A DNA stretch of 64,000 nt from Campylorhamphus procurvoides (GCA_013396655.1 WBMV01000093.1:467885-531884); one strand, 5' to 3'. Positions 34,978-48,363 are shown, counted from the first letter of the stretch. A program made the numbers and translations. Notes: generated from the letters alone by a model not told the origin.

Positions 34978-37900
34978 CCTTGTTTTGAAAGCCTTTTGCA
35001 GGATAAGGCATCACCATGAAGCACAGATAATAAACCATCGGACTGAAGTAGCTTCTGCCCCACGAGGTGACTCCTTCCCACGAGGTGCTCAGCACCTGGC
35101 TGGTGCCAGGACTCAGGTGGCAGGACACCCAAGTGAGGGAGCACTGGGGACAAAGCAAACCTTTAATTCCTTGGCCTGCCCTCTCCACACCTCCCACGAG
35201 GCTCACATGTGCCCCAGGGGATGCCTAAGGCAAGGAGGAGACCATGCTTGTGCTTCCTTTTCCCCTCAGCTCACCAGGAAAGATTTTGCAAGCTGAAATT
35301 CCCTGATAAAACTCAAGCTCTGCACAGACTGCAGAAAATGGAATTGTCACATCTCGATTTTGGACACCATGGCAAATCTTTCAATGATGCTACAGCAACG
35401 TTGTGAGCAGGTTTGCCCTAAAGAGAAACTGAAGAGCAGGGCTGAGAGGAGGGAGGGAAATCCATCCCATGGGCCCAGCTGGAGGAAAGAGCAGAGCTGC
35501 TCCCCCTGGCACAGACCCTGTGCTGAGCCCCACTGGGGGAGGAGGGGATGCAATCATTGGATCCTCTTTGTGGAAAAGTCTAAGCTTCAAATCTCTCAGT
35601 GCTCAACAGCCAAAAAACCCCACCAGCTTCCAAAATAACACCCCCCAACACTGACGGTGTTACCAGTACCTGGGTCCCCACTGCCACGGGACCCTGTTCA
35701 GCTTTTCCCACCCAGATGTAGAAATCCCTAAGTTAAATCCCTGTTCACACACCGTGCTCCCATTGAATACTGCAGACTTTCCTGACTCTAATGACCATTA
35801 ACAGCACATTTTCAGTTCCCTCCTGTGAGGATACAGCTGTGATATAGATATTAATAAAGAAATAACATATGGAGACTTAGAGCAGTATTTTTCAAAGACA
35901 TTCCAAATGATTCTGTTCATGTTTTGTTTGTTTTGTTTCACATTGGCAGCACTTAACCCATCTTCAATGTCTAAACAGATCCTTCCTATGGCAGTGCAAT
36001 GGCAAATTGTCAGCATTCAGCCTCTAGCTCTGCTTCTAACACAGCAGGGACAGTTAACCCACAGTGATGATGTGTTGTTTTAATTGTTCATTGCAAAGAA
36101 AGATGGGCTCAAGGAACCAGACAATTTACCCAGCTTCTTGTCACAAAGGCACTTCATGATTAATGGAAACTGGTTATGTGAAACAATAAATTACAGCAAA
36201 ATAGGATTTTTATGTCTCTTAGATGGAGAAATTTTTGGACACCTTATTTAAAAAAATAAATCACAGCATCAGCTTTAAAAGCAATGACAAATTCTTCTCA
36301 GCCCAGGTTTTTAAAGCTTTGTTGGGGATTTTTTTTTTGTGAAAGGTTTAGTTAGGGATGAGACACAGCCTTAAAGAATAACTCAACCTACTGTTTACAG
36401 AGAGAGCTGTTGCTGTTACTGTCTGATGGTCATCCATCAAACCCAAAGCCTTGCTGGGTTGAAAACTTTGCTCATACATCATTCACATGCTGCACCACAC
36501 ATTCCCAGAAGACAAACAATTAAAACAGAGAATACAAAGGATGGTAGGGGATGGAAACAATGTCCTCCTCAGATTACAAGATAGGAATCTGCAGAAGGAG
36601 TCAGGAGGAAGAGTAAGGAGGTGAGTGGAAGAGCTGAGAACAGATCCAAGTCTGGCTGCTGGCTAAGGAGAGAAGGGAAGAGATGCAACAACAAACCACA
36701 TCCACAGGTGGGTTCTTATCTTGAGTCTCCTTCATGTCAGCTATACAGGTAAACTATTTCTATCCAGCATCACAGCAAAATATCCCCAAATATTTCTAAA
36801 GTGGAAGAAAAATCCGGTTTCAAAAGAATCAACTACAAACACAGCTGTTTGAGCACTGTCTGCTCCATTTAACTTAAAGCTTTGGCCACGCTACAGAAAG
36901 CAAAGCCACCTGTCCCTCTCTCACTGTGTGACACAGAGGCCTCTTTTGGCTGCAGGAAGGGGTCTTGGGTTTCAAGACAAGCCAGGGATTTTGGACTTCT
37001 CAGGGTTTTGGTGCATTTTATTAAAGGATGAACCTCAGCATCAGCACTACAAAGCAATGCAAACACCTGAAGGAGATGGTACTGCCAGTCCCCAACAGCT
37101 CTTGAAAACTGATGTTGGAAGTGTGTTTAAAACATCTCTTCCTGCTTTTGTCATTATGCATTGGCTTTTTCCATGTGTACAACTGATCTGCAGCACACTG
37201 ATTTAAGGAAGCACAAGTGATTTTTTTCTGGTGTTTGGTTTTCAAGCTCATCCATGGGCTGCATATTCTACCACCTGGATCTCGGTGTGTTATAATACCT
37301 GTGTTGGTGGGGAATGGGCCCACGTGTTGGTGTCCCCTCCGTGCCCAAACACGTGTCTTGCAGAGATTCTTACATTCTCTGCTAACATAAGGAGAAAAAG
37401 GAAGCATTTACAGCCTACAGAATTACATGGAAAAGATTAATCCTACAGCCTGAGGTCCAAATCATGCACCCCAGGGCCAGTGAAGAGCTCCTCCAGTGCT
37501 GTGAGTGGAGGTGGATCCAGAGTCATTTCACAGCCCTAATAATGAGCTGTTCTGTCCCAACACAGGTACAAGGAGGTGTCTTGACTGACACTGACATTAC
37601 AATTTGCTCACCACGGGTTTCTATGCACAAAGTGTGATATTTTTTCCCCTCTCCTGGAAGGATGTGAAGGTCAGCCTGCAGCAGCTCTGACTTGCTGCTC
37701 CTCTCGTGCTGCTCTGCCTGGAGTGCCAGCGCCTTGGGAAGGTCAGGAGTCTGGGAGAACAATGTGCTACCCCGCAGCTGTGGTCAGGACTGCCGTGCTT
37801 AAAGGTTACAGTGATTAAGCACTGTGATTAATTTAGTCTCAGCAGAATCAATTCCACTCAACTACTAACCTAATTTACATACTGGAGAGGACTCTGCTCT

Positions 37901-38231
37901 TCCCCGGCTGGCGTGGATTTGAATTTAGATTCATTTTTCCCTAAGAAGTGTGTTTTGAGGGATTGCAACTGCAATTAGCAAATGTTTTGACAAAGCTAAT
38001 GGGAGAGCTCTATCTGTGTGTCACAGCTTCCTGTCATCTGCCCTTTCATAAACCATATCCAGTTCCCAAGCCTTTTGAGTGTGAATCTGTATTAAAGGAT
38101 CATCTACAGAGGAACATGTGGGGTGTAGCTACCTCACTGTAACCACACCCTGGCAGGGAAACCAATGCCCACAATTTCTTTCAAGATGTCTTGGACAGCA
38201 ACAAAAGCAGAACAGGAGCAGGTCATGGGAG
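34978..38231. other. Unique AT-rich non-coding DNA
   Basis: No exon or dispersed repeat is recognised. A small (GTTTT)n run lies at 35920-35939 and a T run near 36330-36340. The block 37800-38040 is AT-rich and repeat-free, with TTAAT and CAATTAG cores, and is a weak conserved-element candidate. Confidence 0.5.
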
Positions 38232-38769
38232 GGGATTCTCCCCCTCGATCCTGCACTTGTAATATCCCCACTGTGTCCAGCTCTGGGGTCCTCAGTGTAA
38301 AAAGGACAGAGACCTGTTGGAGGGTTGAAGTGCAGAGGAGGCCACAAGGATGACAAGAGAGATGGAGCCCCTCTGCTACAAAGGAAAGAGGGAAAGAGCT
38401 GATGTTGTTCAGCCTGGAGAAGAGAAAGCTCAGGGGAGATCTTAGAGCTCCTTGCAGTCCTAAAGGGGCTCTAAGGGTACAGGAGAGGGACTTTGGACAA
38501 GGGCCTGAAGTGACAGGATGAGGAGGAATGGCTTCAAACTGAAAGGGCAGAGTTAGATGAAATATTGGGAAAGAATCCTTCCCTGGGAGGGTGGGCAGGC
38601 CCTGGCACAGGCTGCCCAGAGAAGCTGTGGCTGCCCCAGCCCTGGGAGTGTTCAAAGTTGGATGGGGCTTGGAGCAGTCTGGGCTGGTGGAAGGTGTTCC
38701 TGCCCAGGGCAGGGGGGTGGAATGAGATGGGCTTTAAGGTACTTTCCAACCCAAACCATTCTGGAATTT
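38232..38769 (+). mobile_element. CR1 LINE 3' end, longest plus-strand copy
   Basis: This is a forward CR1 3' region of about 540 bp. In order it shows ACTGTGTCCAGCTCTGGGGT, GTGCAGAGGAGGCCACAAGG, TTCAGCCTGGAGAAGAGAAA, GGCACAGGCTGCCCAGAGAA, GTTGGATGGGGCTTGGAGCA and the terminus TTCCAACCCAAACCATTCTG. This covers the end of ORF2 and the 3' UTR, truncated upstream. It is non-coding now, and the 173-codon minus frame over it is antisense noise. It shares its 3' half with the copies at 44211-44755 and 61926-62346. Confidence 0.95.
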
Positions 38770-40230
38770 TTCCCCAGTTGAACAGCATCCATCTGAAAAG
38801 ATCTATTCCTTAGGAAAGAGAAAGGTCTGTCAGACTCAAAAAAGTGATGGAGATCACACAGGGGGTGTAGAAGCAGCAAATGCAGGCCAAGTGTAGGCAG
38901 ATGGGTCTACTAAAGCAGGATTCTGAGAGCCACAGAGAAGAAGAAGGGACACAAAGTGAATTCCCATTAAAAACAAACCATGGAACTCTACATGTCAGCA
39001 TGTATTGAGTAATAGGAGAATTATATTAAAATCATTATCTATTCTGAAAAATCACAGCCTAAGTCAGAGATGAGTGCAAGACAAATCTCCATGTCACTCA
39101 GGGAAACGTTTGTGTTGAAAGATCTACAGCTCTCAGGATTGGCTTGGACATGTGGGCTTGAGAGAAACCCCATGCAAGAGACAATACGAAGAAATTACTA
39201 AGAGCTATTTTTGGTATGACTGGAAGCCACTGGAGCACCTACACCTGCTCATTTCTAATTTTATTTCTGAATAGTAATTTCCAAAATTCATCAAGAACTT
39301 CATTTCTCCAGGGAAGCAGAGGAATGGCTGAAAATCACAAGCACCTCCCCTGAACGGACCAAGGGGAGAAAACGACTGCTCCCTAAACCTAAACCGGATT
39401 TGCTCCACAGGAATTGATGTAACACAAGGATATCTGCAGCCAGGGCAACCTGAACCCTCAGAAACACCCCTGCTGGGACATCTTTACTGTTACCTCCTTC
39501 ACCTTACTGTAGAAATATCTTGAATTATAGATACATCACAGAAATCCGATCTGCGCCGCCCCTGGCACATCCTGATCCCTCTGACATCCATCTCCCTTTC
39601 AGCTCCCGTGTTCTGTCAGCACCAGTCCAGCACAGCTTCAAATATTTAGCTTAACTTGATCTTCTGAACGGCGGGGGAGAAAAGGCAGAGTGTCCCAACA
39701 CCCTTTGCTGAGCAAAGAATTGATCCCAGCATTGGTGGGGGTGGCGAGGCCGTGCCCTGCAGCCACCACGGTGACAGATGGCAGCAGTGACAGCTCTGCC
39801 CGGGCACGGCCGGCAGCTGGCAGAGGGGTGACAGCTCCTCTGGTTCCCCATCAGCCGATGTGACGGAGCGACCTTTCCCAGTCTCAGCAGCTGCCTCCCT
39901 TCTTTACTCAATCATGGCAGGAAAGAAGTCCCTCCAGGGAAACCCTGCCCTTTTTTGTGGTTTTAAATGACTACAATTGTCATTAGGTTTGTTCACTCAA
40001 TGTGCTGGGGAGTGGTGGCAGAGCTTCGTCGGGAGCGGGAGGCACGTGGTGTGTGTGGGAAGCCTGGGCTCTCCTTTGAGGGGCGTGGAAGTGCTCAAGA
40101 ATTCCTCATCAGTATTCCCTCTTGCCTACACTCAAGGGGGTTCTCATGACAGCAGGGTCAGGGAATGGACCCATCACCTCCAGAAGGAAGAAACCACAGC
40201 AACATGAAAAATCCAATGTATTTGTGAAGA
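38770..40230. other. Unique non-coding DNA
   Basis: No gene or repeat is recognised. The patch 39660-39850 is GC-rich with several CpGs and carries an 86-codon minus frame without homology that I know. Confidence 0.5.
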
Positions 40231-40545
40231 TCACAGAGTCACAGACTGTGCTGAGCTGGGAGGGACCCCCAAGGATCCTGGAGTCCAACCCTCAGCCCTG
40301 CCCAGGACCAGCCCCAAGAGTCACCCCCTGTGCCCCAGAGCATCATCCAAACCCTCCTGCAGCTCTGGCAGCCTTGGGGCTGCGCCCACTGCCCTGGGGA
40401 GCCTGGGCAGTGCCCACCACCCTCTGGGGCAAGAAGAACCTTTTGCTGAGATCCAACCTCAGCCTGCTCTCACCCAACTCCAGCCCTTCCCTGGGTGCTG
40501 TCCCTGGTCATCCCAGAGAAGTGTCTGTCCCTCCTCTGCCCCTCA
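40231..40545 (-). mobile_element. CR1 LINE 3' end, copy 2 of a close pair
   Basis: This is a minus-strand CR1 3' region of about 315 bp beginning TCACAGAGTCACAGACTGTG on the plus strand. It is colinear without gaps with the copy at 4353-4675 over at least 240 bases, with 7 mismatches by hand count. The two differ after 40508, where copy 1 carries extra bases. They are independent insertions of the same subfamily rather than a segmental duplication, because their flanks are unrelated. Confidence 0.93.
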
Positions 40546-43500
40546 CAAGGTCAGTGGGAAAAGAGAAATGTCTTTGATTAACAACAGTGACAGTGTAAGG
40601 GGCTTCAGGTGGTTTTGCCACGAGCCTGCTTTGCATCCCTGCTCCTTTCCCATGGCTGTAGACAGGGGGAGACCACCACTGCCCTCACTGCACCCTGGCC
40701 ATTAGAGAAGGAAAGGAAAACATAATAAACCAAAAGTTCCACGCAATGATCAGTCTGTCTGGAGCTGCGATAACCCTGCCCTGCCTCAGCACCCATCTGC
40801 TTTGTGCACATATTTAGCAATTGAGTTTTACAGGCATGAATGTTAGAGAAAAGTGAATTTCAAAGTTGCTTCTGGTATTAACAGAATCATTATTTAAATC
40901 CTCACAGAACTACTTTTGCTGAGAAATCACATCTACACAGCTAATCACAACACAGATTTATTTTTGGCACAAAGGCTGCCTGTCTTTAGGCTTTACTGTG
41001 GCTTCCACTGTGGCACTCTGGGAGCCCCTTCCACCTAAAATAAATTGCAATAAGCTTCCTCAGGGCTGTCTCCTATGCTGTGTTTGTATAATGCCTGCAC
41101 AATCACAAAGCTGTCTCTCAGAGCTCCTACATGACAACACACCTAACACAATAGTGAAATTTGAATATTTGTGATGAACCCAGAGATTAAAAGAAAATTA
41201 TTTATAAGACAGAAAGTTCAAGCAACAAAGAGGAAAACACAATCTCTTTGTATATGCTGAGGTTAATGGACAAAAATAGGCTTAAATTATTCAATACATT
41301 CTTCCTGTAAATCATTTACTGCACTCTGACAAAAAAACCTGTTTAGGTAACGTGGCAGCAGGGTGGGTAATTGCAGGGCACAGGAATGAGATGGGACAAC
41401 ACGATGGTGGCAGGGAGAGAAGAGCCAGAGTGACACGCAGTAACACGCAGGGCTCTGCCCTGCCCAAAGTGGACTGGGTCATTACTCTAAATACCCCAAA
41501 GATGGCAATCTCCTTTCTGCTGAAGGCTGATTTCCAAAAGCATGGTCTGTATTCCTCTGCTATAAACAATAAATACATTTCCTTCTGTGCACTGGACATG
41601 ATCCTGGCAAATGGTCCTCAGTGCCCACCCAGGGCGTGGGGTGCAGGCTGGGCTGGGGCTTGAGTCAGTTCAGGGTCATTTCTGCCTCTAATACAGAATC
41701 CCACGAACCATCAGGTTGCTTCACAGATAACAGATTGAAGCTTCAGTGGCCCAAATTAGAGGGGAGATGGGAGCTGAACCGTGCTGGAGCTCAGGCAGAA
41801 AAGCAGCTGAGAATTTCCCAGCACGCAGCGCCGACGATGCTCTGTGACCTTGGCACCTCTGCTGCTCCCTGCCATGATGGGGGGATTACAGCCCCTTCTG
41901 CACAGCTGCTGAGCCTGCCAACTCCCACCAATGCTAACCAAAATCCCACACAAGCTGCGAAAATCTTCAGGGGGTTTTACAAGACAAATTTCAATAATCC
42001 CTTTAAGTGCTTCTTTAGAATCGAGCATGAATTTGCCAAATCCAGGGTAGCTTATTCTTCTTAAATTCGTAACACAACTAAACTAGTGCTACGTGCCTTA
42101 CAAGGCACTTGGAGTGCTCACTTGAATAAATACTGCAGAATTTTAATATTCCCAAACTACTTGATGTAAGAAACTGGGCTGTAAATCTTGGGATCGAAGA
42201 CAGCATGAATGGTGCTGTATTTCCTGACTTTGATCAGAACTGAAAAAACCAAGGATATTGATGAACAAGGATTACACTCAAATTCAGTGTTCCCACCTCT
42301 TTATGGAAACCATTAGCACTGATTAACTTTGCAGACCAGAAAAGTCTAGAAATACCAGAAAGCAGTTATTCGTGACATGAATATTTTTTCTCTAATTCTA
42401 TCCCAAATTAATAAATGCAAGATTAGGGGCAAAAGAAAAGGAAAATACTTTTTTCATCAGGCACCTGGAGGAATACTGAACTAGCTGAGAACAAGAAGAG
42501 ACCTAGAAAAAATAAGGCAGAACAAAATAGAGGCGAGGAAATAAAAAAGAAAAGCAAAATTAGTTGATGCAAAAGGAATTAAAATTTTTAAGATGAGAGA
42601 AGGCTCAAAGAAAGTAGCTGAAAGAAAATGGCTGCAAAAAAGAGACAGGAAACACAGACCAACAGAAGTATTAAGTGGATATGAACAAAAGCAGGGAATG
42701 GGAACAGCAGAACGTGCAGAACTCAGCAGGTCATTCCTGATGACCAAAGGCTTGTCTGCTTTGGCTTCCCCTTCCCAAAGTGAAACGTGTGCCCCAAGCC
42801 CTGAAGAGCAAAGAGTGCTTAACCCCCTGAGGCCTGGCAAGCCATTCTGTAACACCAAAGGCAGCCAAACCTATCAGTCACTCCTGGAACTCTCCCATCC
42901 TGTATTTGGAGTCACACTGCACTCCCTGAGAGTGAGGAATAAATGCTGCCCTCCACCCCAGACCTGCAAGCACAGAACTCCCCCTGCCCTCCCCCTGAGC
43001 TGCCTCCCCCTTGCCCCCAACACACACACGTGCATTGGATACAGCAGGAGGCAAACAGGGGCCAACCTTTGAAGTCAAGTGCAGAATAATTTATAGCACA
43101 GATCCATATTTCTCTGAGACACGTTTGATTTCGGGTGGTAGTACAGGCCTTAATCTAGACATTGAATCCCCAATAGAAGCCCTTGACAGGCACTGACCCC
43201 TCCACGTGCAGAGATCCTGCATGGAGAAATTTTCCATTTGCCCTCTGCATACAGCTGGCCCAACTCACTATTTTCATTCTGCCTGTCCTTACAGAAACAG
43301 CTGGGATTGGGATCTGCCTCCCCCATCACATCTCCAACACATGAGAAAAAAACAGAAAAGGCGGATTAGATTACAAAAAAAATTAAAACAAAACAAACAA
43401 ATAAAAACCACCACCCCCCAAACCCCAACAAAATACAAGGAGGGAGCCCTGTGGATCCCTTAAGAAGCCAACCACAGTCGTGGTCCAGAGGTGGGAAGCA

Positions 43501-44210
43501 AAGGGGATGTTTTAGCTTCCTACTAACATCATGAACGTGACCCTGCGGGGTTCCCAAAGCTCTGCTCTTCCTGCTGACAGCTGGAGATTGCAGCAGCACT
43601 GGTGGCTGAGCTGAGAAATGTCTCCAAGACAGACAGAAAACGAAAATAAACAGTGAGCCCCATGGTGTCACTTTTCTAAGTCACTTTTCTGACAGCAGCC
43701 ACACTTTTACACATGGCACTCGGAGTAAACAATTGAGAGCAATGGGGTTGTGGCTGTGGGAGGAGGATGCTCTTTGCAGCACAAACAATGCAAAGGCAAA
43801 CAAAGAGCAGAAAACAGGATGGCTCATTACTACCTGTCTTCTTCCAATTATGCCTATTACTCTGGAGGTGACAGGACCAATAAACATGCAGCACGGTGCC
43901 AATAAAAATATATATTCACTGTCAAGTAGTGTTTTCTGAGAGAAATACAGAAACATCCAAAGCACCATGAAATAAACACCACTCATGAAAAAAATGGGCT
44001 CAACCCCATAAAGCACAGAACTCATCAAAAGGACATTGCCATCATACTCATTATATTAATTATGTCTATTGATACCTGCAAAACTAGACTTCCAAGATTT
44101 AATGTCCAATTTAAAATGTATTTTAATGCATTATTCCCTCATCAACAAATTTTCTATGATGCTCCACAACAAAGAAAAAAATTTGATCTCTGACTTAAGA
44201 CTGGTGAAAA
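40546..44210. other. Unique AT-rich non-coding DNA
   Basis: No supportable exon. An A/C-rich low-complexity tract occupies 43372-43435. The 115-codon minus frame at 43681-44028 is rich in hydrophobic residues, as frames in AT-rich DNA often are, and is unrecognised. Confidence 0.5.
43372..43435 (+). repeat. A/C-rich low-complexity tract
   Basis: A run of AAAAC, AAAC and CCACC-like words without a fixed unit. Confidence 0.7.
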
Positions 44211-44755
44211 TCACAGAATGCTCTGGGTTGGAAGGGACATTAAAGCCCATCAAGTGCCACCCCCTGCCATGGGCAGGGACACCTCCCACCAGCCCAGGGT
44301 GCTCCAAGCCCCATCCAACCTGGCCTTGGACACTTCCAAGGATGGGGCAGCCACAGCTACCCTGGGCAGCCTGTGCCAAGGCCTCTCCACCCTCACAAGT
44401 AGTAATTCCTTCCCAATATCCCATCTCACCCTGCCCTCTGGCAGTTTGAAGCCATTCCCCCTTGTCCTGTCCCTCCAAACTCTTGCCAAAATCGTCTCTC
44501 TCCATCTTTCTTGTAGCTCCTTCAGGTTCTGGAAGGCCACAGTGAGGTCACATTGAATCCTTCTCTTCTCCAGGCTGGACAATCCCAGCTCTCCCAGCCT
44601 TTCCTCCCAGCAGAGCTGCTCCATCCTCTGACCATGCTGGTGCCTCCTCTGGACTCTCCAGCAGCTCCCTGTCCTTGCTGTGCTGGCCCAAAGGGCTGGG
44701 GGCAGCTCTGCAGGTGGGGTCTCATCTGAGGAGCAGAGGGGCAGAATCTCCTCCC
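44211..44755 (-). mobile_element. CR1 LINE 3' end, long minus-strand copy
   Basis: This is a minus-strand CR1 3' region of about 545 bp. Plus-strand reading: TCACAGAATGCTCTGGGTTG, CCCTGCCATGGGCAGGGACA, AAGCCCCATCCAACCTGGCC, GATGGGGCAGCCACAGCTAC, CTTCTCTTCCAGGCTGGA-like text near 44560, and GAGCAGAGGGGCAGAATCTC. It retains more of its 5' side than the other minus copies but still has no reverse transcriptase. It is closely related to the plus-strand copy at 61926-62346, and the two therefore form a distant inverted pair about 17 kb apart. Confidence 0.95.
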
Positions 44756-46204
44756 TAAAATAGACTGGAGCACACTTGCACCAGCTGCTGGCATGGACAC
44801 CCTCCTCTCAACCCCCACTCAGGCCCATTTCACCAGCTTGGTTGCTCAGGATTAATTAATCTCATCAATTCTGCCCACCTTTGATACAGCTGTGATTTGC
44901 ACTGTGCTCACATTTTAACCTTGTGAGGTGGAACCAGAGAGCCAAGTTTGCTGTACAGAAGAAACCACACCAAAGTCTCCTCTTCAATTTGCTTCTCCTG
45001 GATTAACTGAGGTTGCTTTGCCAGCCCGTGGGGAAGGGTGGGATGGGATGGGATGGGGTGGGATGGGAATCTGCTTCTTTGCAGCTTCAAGATCTCCAGG
45101 TATGTCCAGCAACCCTCAAAAGCTTCCAATCCTTAGCATCACAGAACCACCAGAAGGGCAATGTTTCAGCACTGGAAAGCAGGTGGAAATCAAAGGGAAT
45201 TAAGTAATTATGAGTTTTAAGTACAGCCATTTTATGAGATACAGAAGTCATTTCCATTCCTTTCCACATGTAGTTGTAATGGCATTGGAATTATTTATAA
45301 CAGGCCAGGTTTGAGTTCCAGGAATACAGAGCAAAAATGTACTTCTGTACTACAGTATCACATTGGAAGGGGACAAAACCACCTCAAATAACTGTAAAGT
45401 TGCATCAAATTCACACAAACAGAGAAATCCTACAAAGTCACAGCCAATATTCTGGAATGCCTCAGACAGGAATACTGAAGGCTTCTGGAAACATTTGCAG
45501 CTCCAGCTCCACCGTGTATTTTCAAAGCATGTCAGAATACAAGAGGAGGATTAAGTTCCTTACACTGCCACCTCCTCCTCCCTCTTGCAGGGATGACACT
45601 GCTAACAGGATAAAGTGAGTGACAGGGTTATATGATCATTACATAAAGGTAGTACACATGCAAAATCCTCAGAACATGGAAAAAAAATTATCAAAGAGGT
45701 TGCACCATCTGTCTGTGGAGAAAAAAACAACAGCTGGTGCAAGGAGCTGCAAGATGCCAGCCTTCCGAGTGACAAGATGGGAAATGACAGGAAACAGCTT
45801 TTCACTCTTCTAACAGCAAAAGAAACGTACAGCCCGTGTTCTCGTGTTTGAAAACCTCCAGATGCTGCCCTCTTCTCACATTTCCATATCTTTGTTCATG
45901 CAACATCTGAAAGCTTTTCTATTTTTACAGAGGGAGGGGAAGAAAGCACAAAGCCATCAAATGTATATATATTTTTTTTTCCCTTGCAAGAGGATGTTGA
46001 ATGAATTTTAATCATGTTCGTAAGAAAAAAGAAAAAGAAAAATCAGCACTATTTGATGTGAGAAACCTTTGAAAGTTTCGCCTTCTCAGAAGAAATTGCA
46101 ATGTTTGGCCTTTATAAAGGTTGTGTATGATAAATATTAGCTTATTCTGAGACTGATTAGGCCTTTAGAGGGATTCAAGACAATACTAAGGGTCATCATA
46201 AATC
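44756..46204. other. Unique non-coding DNA
   Basis: No gene is recognised. It contains the GGGAT run described separately. Poly-T and A-rich tracts lie at 45963-45981 and 46023-46043. The segment 46050-46170 is AT-rich and repeat-free and includes the 12-bp palindrome CCTTTATAAAGG at 46109-46120. Confidence 0.5.
45030..45067 (+). repeat. (GGGAT)n run, strong G-quadruplex motif
   Basis: Seven G runs of three or four bases are separated by loops of 1-2 bases (AT, T, AA). It is both a short pentanucleotide microsatellite and one of the strongest quadruplex motifs in the window. Confidence 0.85.
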
Positions 46205-46303
46205 AGAAAATCATAGAATCACAGCATGGTTTGAGTTGGAAGGGACTTTAAAGATCATCCAGTTCCAAGCCCTACCAGGGGCAGGGCCACCTTCCACCAC
46301 AGA
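46205..46303 (-). mobile_element. CR1 LINE 3' tail, short copy
   Basis: On the plus strand the order ATCATAGAATCACAGCATGG, GAGTTGGAAGGGACTTTAAA, GATCATCCAGTTCCAAGCCC and GGGGCAGGGCCACCTTCCAC is the terminal 100 bp of a reverse-oriented CR1. It is well preserved but very short, and its 5' truncation lies just inside the terminal region. Confidence 0.93.
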
Positions 46304-48363
46304 AATGTTTTGTGATGATGGAAAGCTTCCCTTGAGCGGGGAACAAACACCTTGTGCCAGGGTTTCCAAACATCTCACACCCTCCCTCTTTCTGCCAAGC
46401 ATTTGATAAGGCTTGGTAAAACACCAAGTTGCATTTTCAAGGAAAAGAATCCATGGAAAACCATCTCACGAAATCCACGAGCGCTGCTCCATGAGAGGGT
46501 GGATCTGGGTGGAGGGTCCCAGGAGCGTCTGTCAAACCCGACCCCAAAAGTTGTTGTTTATACCTGATACACAACTGGACACACACCAAGAGGTTAAGAA
46601 AGGGTCTTGCTGTGGGGTGTAACCAGCAGGCAGAGAGCACAGGGTGGGATCCTGTCCTCTGCAGGGCAGGATGGAGTGGGATGTTCCCAGCACAAGGCTC
46701 AGGAAAAGCTCAGCTTGAGGACAACTCTGATCTGTGGATCAGGGGAAGCATCTGCACAGCTTGAGACTGATGGTTTCTACCTCCCCAGACAGATTAGTCC
46801 TGAGTTCATCCCAGTGTTTTGCAGCAGGGAGATAAACTAGGATTACTCACTCCAGACAGAAGGGAGCAAAAGGAAGGGATCTGCCCATAGCAAAGCAATA
46901 TTCTGCTGGCAGATCTCAGCAGGAATCACACCTTCATCTGAACAACCACCCTGCAAGGCCCCTCAGTGGCCAACTCTGGGGTCACCCTGCATCAACAAAA
47001 TGCTGCCTTCCTGATCTTTTTTCTATCCCGATAAAAATCAGAGATTGCTGCTGAGATTTCAGGTTATTGCATGAAAAAAGGCCCTGTTAGAGTCCAGACT
47101 GAGACAGCAATGCACAGATAGCTGAGGTAATAGCCCAGTTGCTGGTGGAAATCCAGGGGAGCAGGTTCAAGACACTGCTCAAGGTCGGGCAGGATGGGTG
47201 TGGAAGAGGCAGAGAAACAGCCTTACTTTCCTTATCTGAGCCTTGAGCTTTTTCCAGCTAATCCTTCCCACAGTGGTGGCTGATCTTTTGAGCCAGGAGC
47301 AAGGTTCCTGCAAGCCACCCCCTCGTGCCATGAGCACCAGCCCACACAGAGCAAGTGGAACCATAAAGAACCCCTTTAAGCACTATCAAGCAAGCCAGCT
47401 TAGAGAGAATTTACTAAGGTGCTGTTTATTTCTACCTTTGATTCTCTACATGGTCTCTACAGATCAGAGTACTTAGAAAACATAATTATTTTAATTAGGA
47501 GTAATTCAATTAGAATATCTCATTGCCAATAACAACTTTGCTAATAAGAAATGAACACACTTGACTCTTTTTTTTATTTTTTAATCTTACCTTTGGGGAC
47601 TCTCTGAACACGTTCTCAGATGTGGAAATACTGCTTTGATGTTGCATGTCTAATTCTTTTCTCCTGTAGGGTCTGATTCAGTGCACATTTAAGTCCACTC
47701 AGGTCTCTCCTTTGCACTGGATGTGCTTTTCCACACTGCTTTATGCCAGGAGGGACATGCACTGTAACTCCAGTGCAGGAGAGCAGCAGAATGAGCATCC
47801 TGTCCATGAAAATGGTGATGCCAAGTAGGTCTGGTCGGGCAACCACATCAGTAAGAGGGTAAACAACACCCTGTGGAGATGCCTTGCTGATGGGTCTTTG
47901 CCAAGACCTTCAGCACAGGAACACACTTCAGGCCTCTCCAGTGAGTGGCAAGAGCAATGACAGCATTTCCCTCTCACAGCACAAGCCAGGCCACTTTGGA
48001 CAGTGCATTCAGTGCTCTGCAAACCCTGTGCCCAATGTTTGCTAAAGGGATGACAGGCTCTGGGAGCGACTGGAGCACTGCTGGAGTCACAGGGCAGTGC
48101 TTGGTGGTTTCCAGCTTTAGGCAAAGCTGGTTTATCCCTAAGGAGATGGGGACCCTCGGGTCATGGGGCTCCTCTGCACCCCCTCACAGGGCCACTCTGG
48201 CTGTCCTGGGAACCCTCATTGCAGCACACAGGGTGACCTCCCAGTGGTGACAACCCAGGGGCTCACCAGTTTGTGCTGGCAATTCCCACTGCCAGGGTGC
48301 TGTGGGGGACAGGTCCTACCCAGTGCTCATCCTGGGCAACCACCAGGGTGTGAATCACAGTGG
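46304..48363. other. Unique non-coding DNA with a candidate conserved block
   Basis: No gene is recognised. The stretch 47390-47560 is AT-rich and holds TAATTCAATTA at 47502-47512, a second TAAT-N3-ATTA match, near TTTTAATTAGG. GC-rich DNA at 47880-48350 precedes the LTR and is unrecognised. Confidence 0.45.

Noticed and set aside
38134..38655. 173-codon minus-strand open frame
   Set aside because: It is antisense to the plus-strand CR1 copy at 38232-38769.
4353..40545. Segmental duplication linking 4.4 and 40.2 kb
   Set aside because: Similarity stops at the CR1 ends and the flanking DNA is unrelated, so these are two independent insertions.
43681..44028. Hydrophobic 115-codon minus-strand frame resembling a membrane protein
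   Set aside because: AT-rich DNA naturally encodes Phe, Ile and Leu runs. There is no domain, no splice context and no neighbour supporting a gene.
47150..47180. tRNA-like B-box GGTTCAAGAC
   Set aside because: No matching A-box, acceptor stem or cloverleaf could be found around it.
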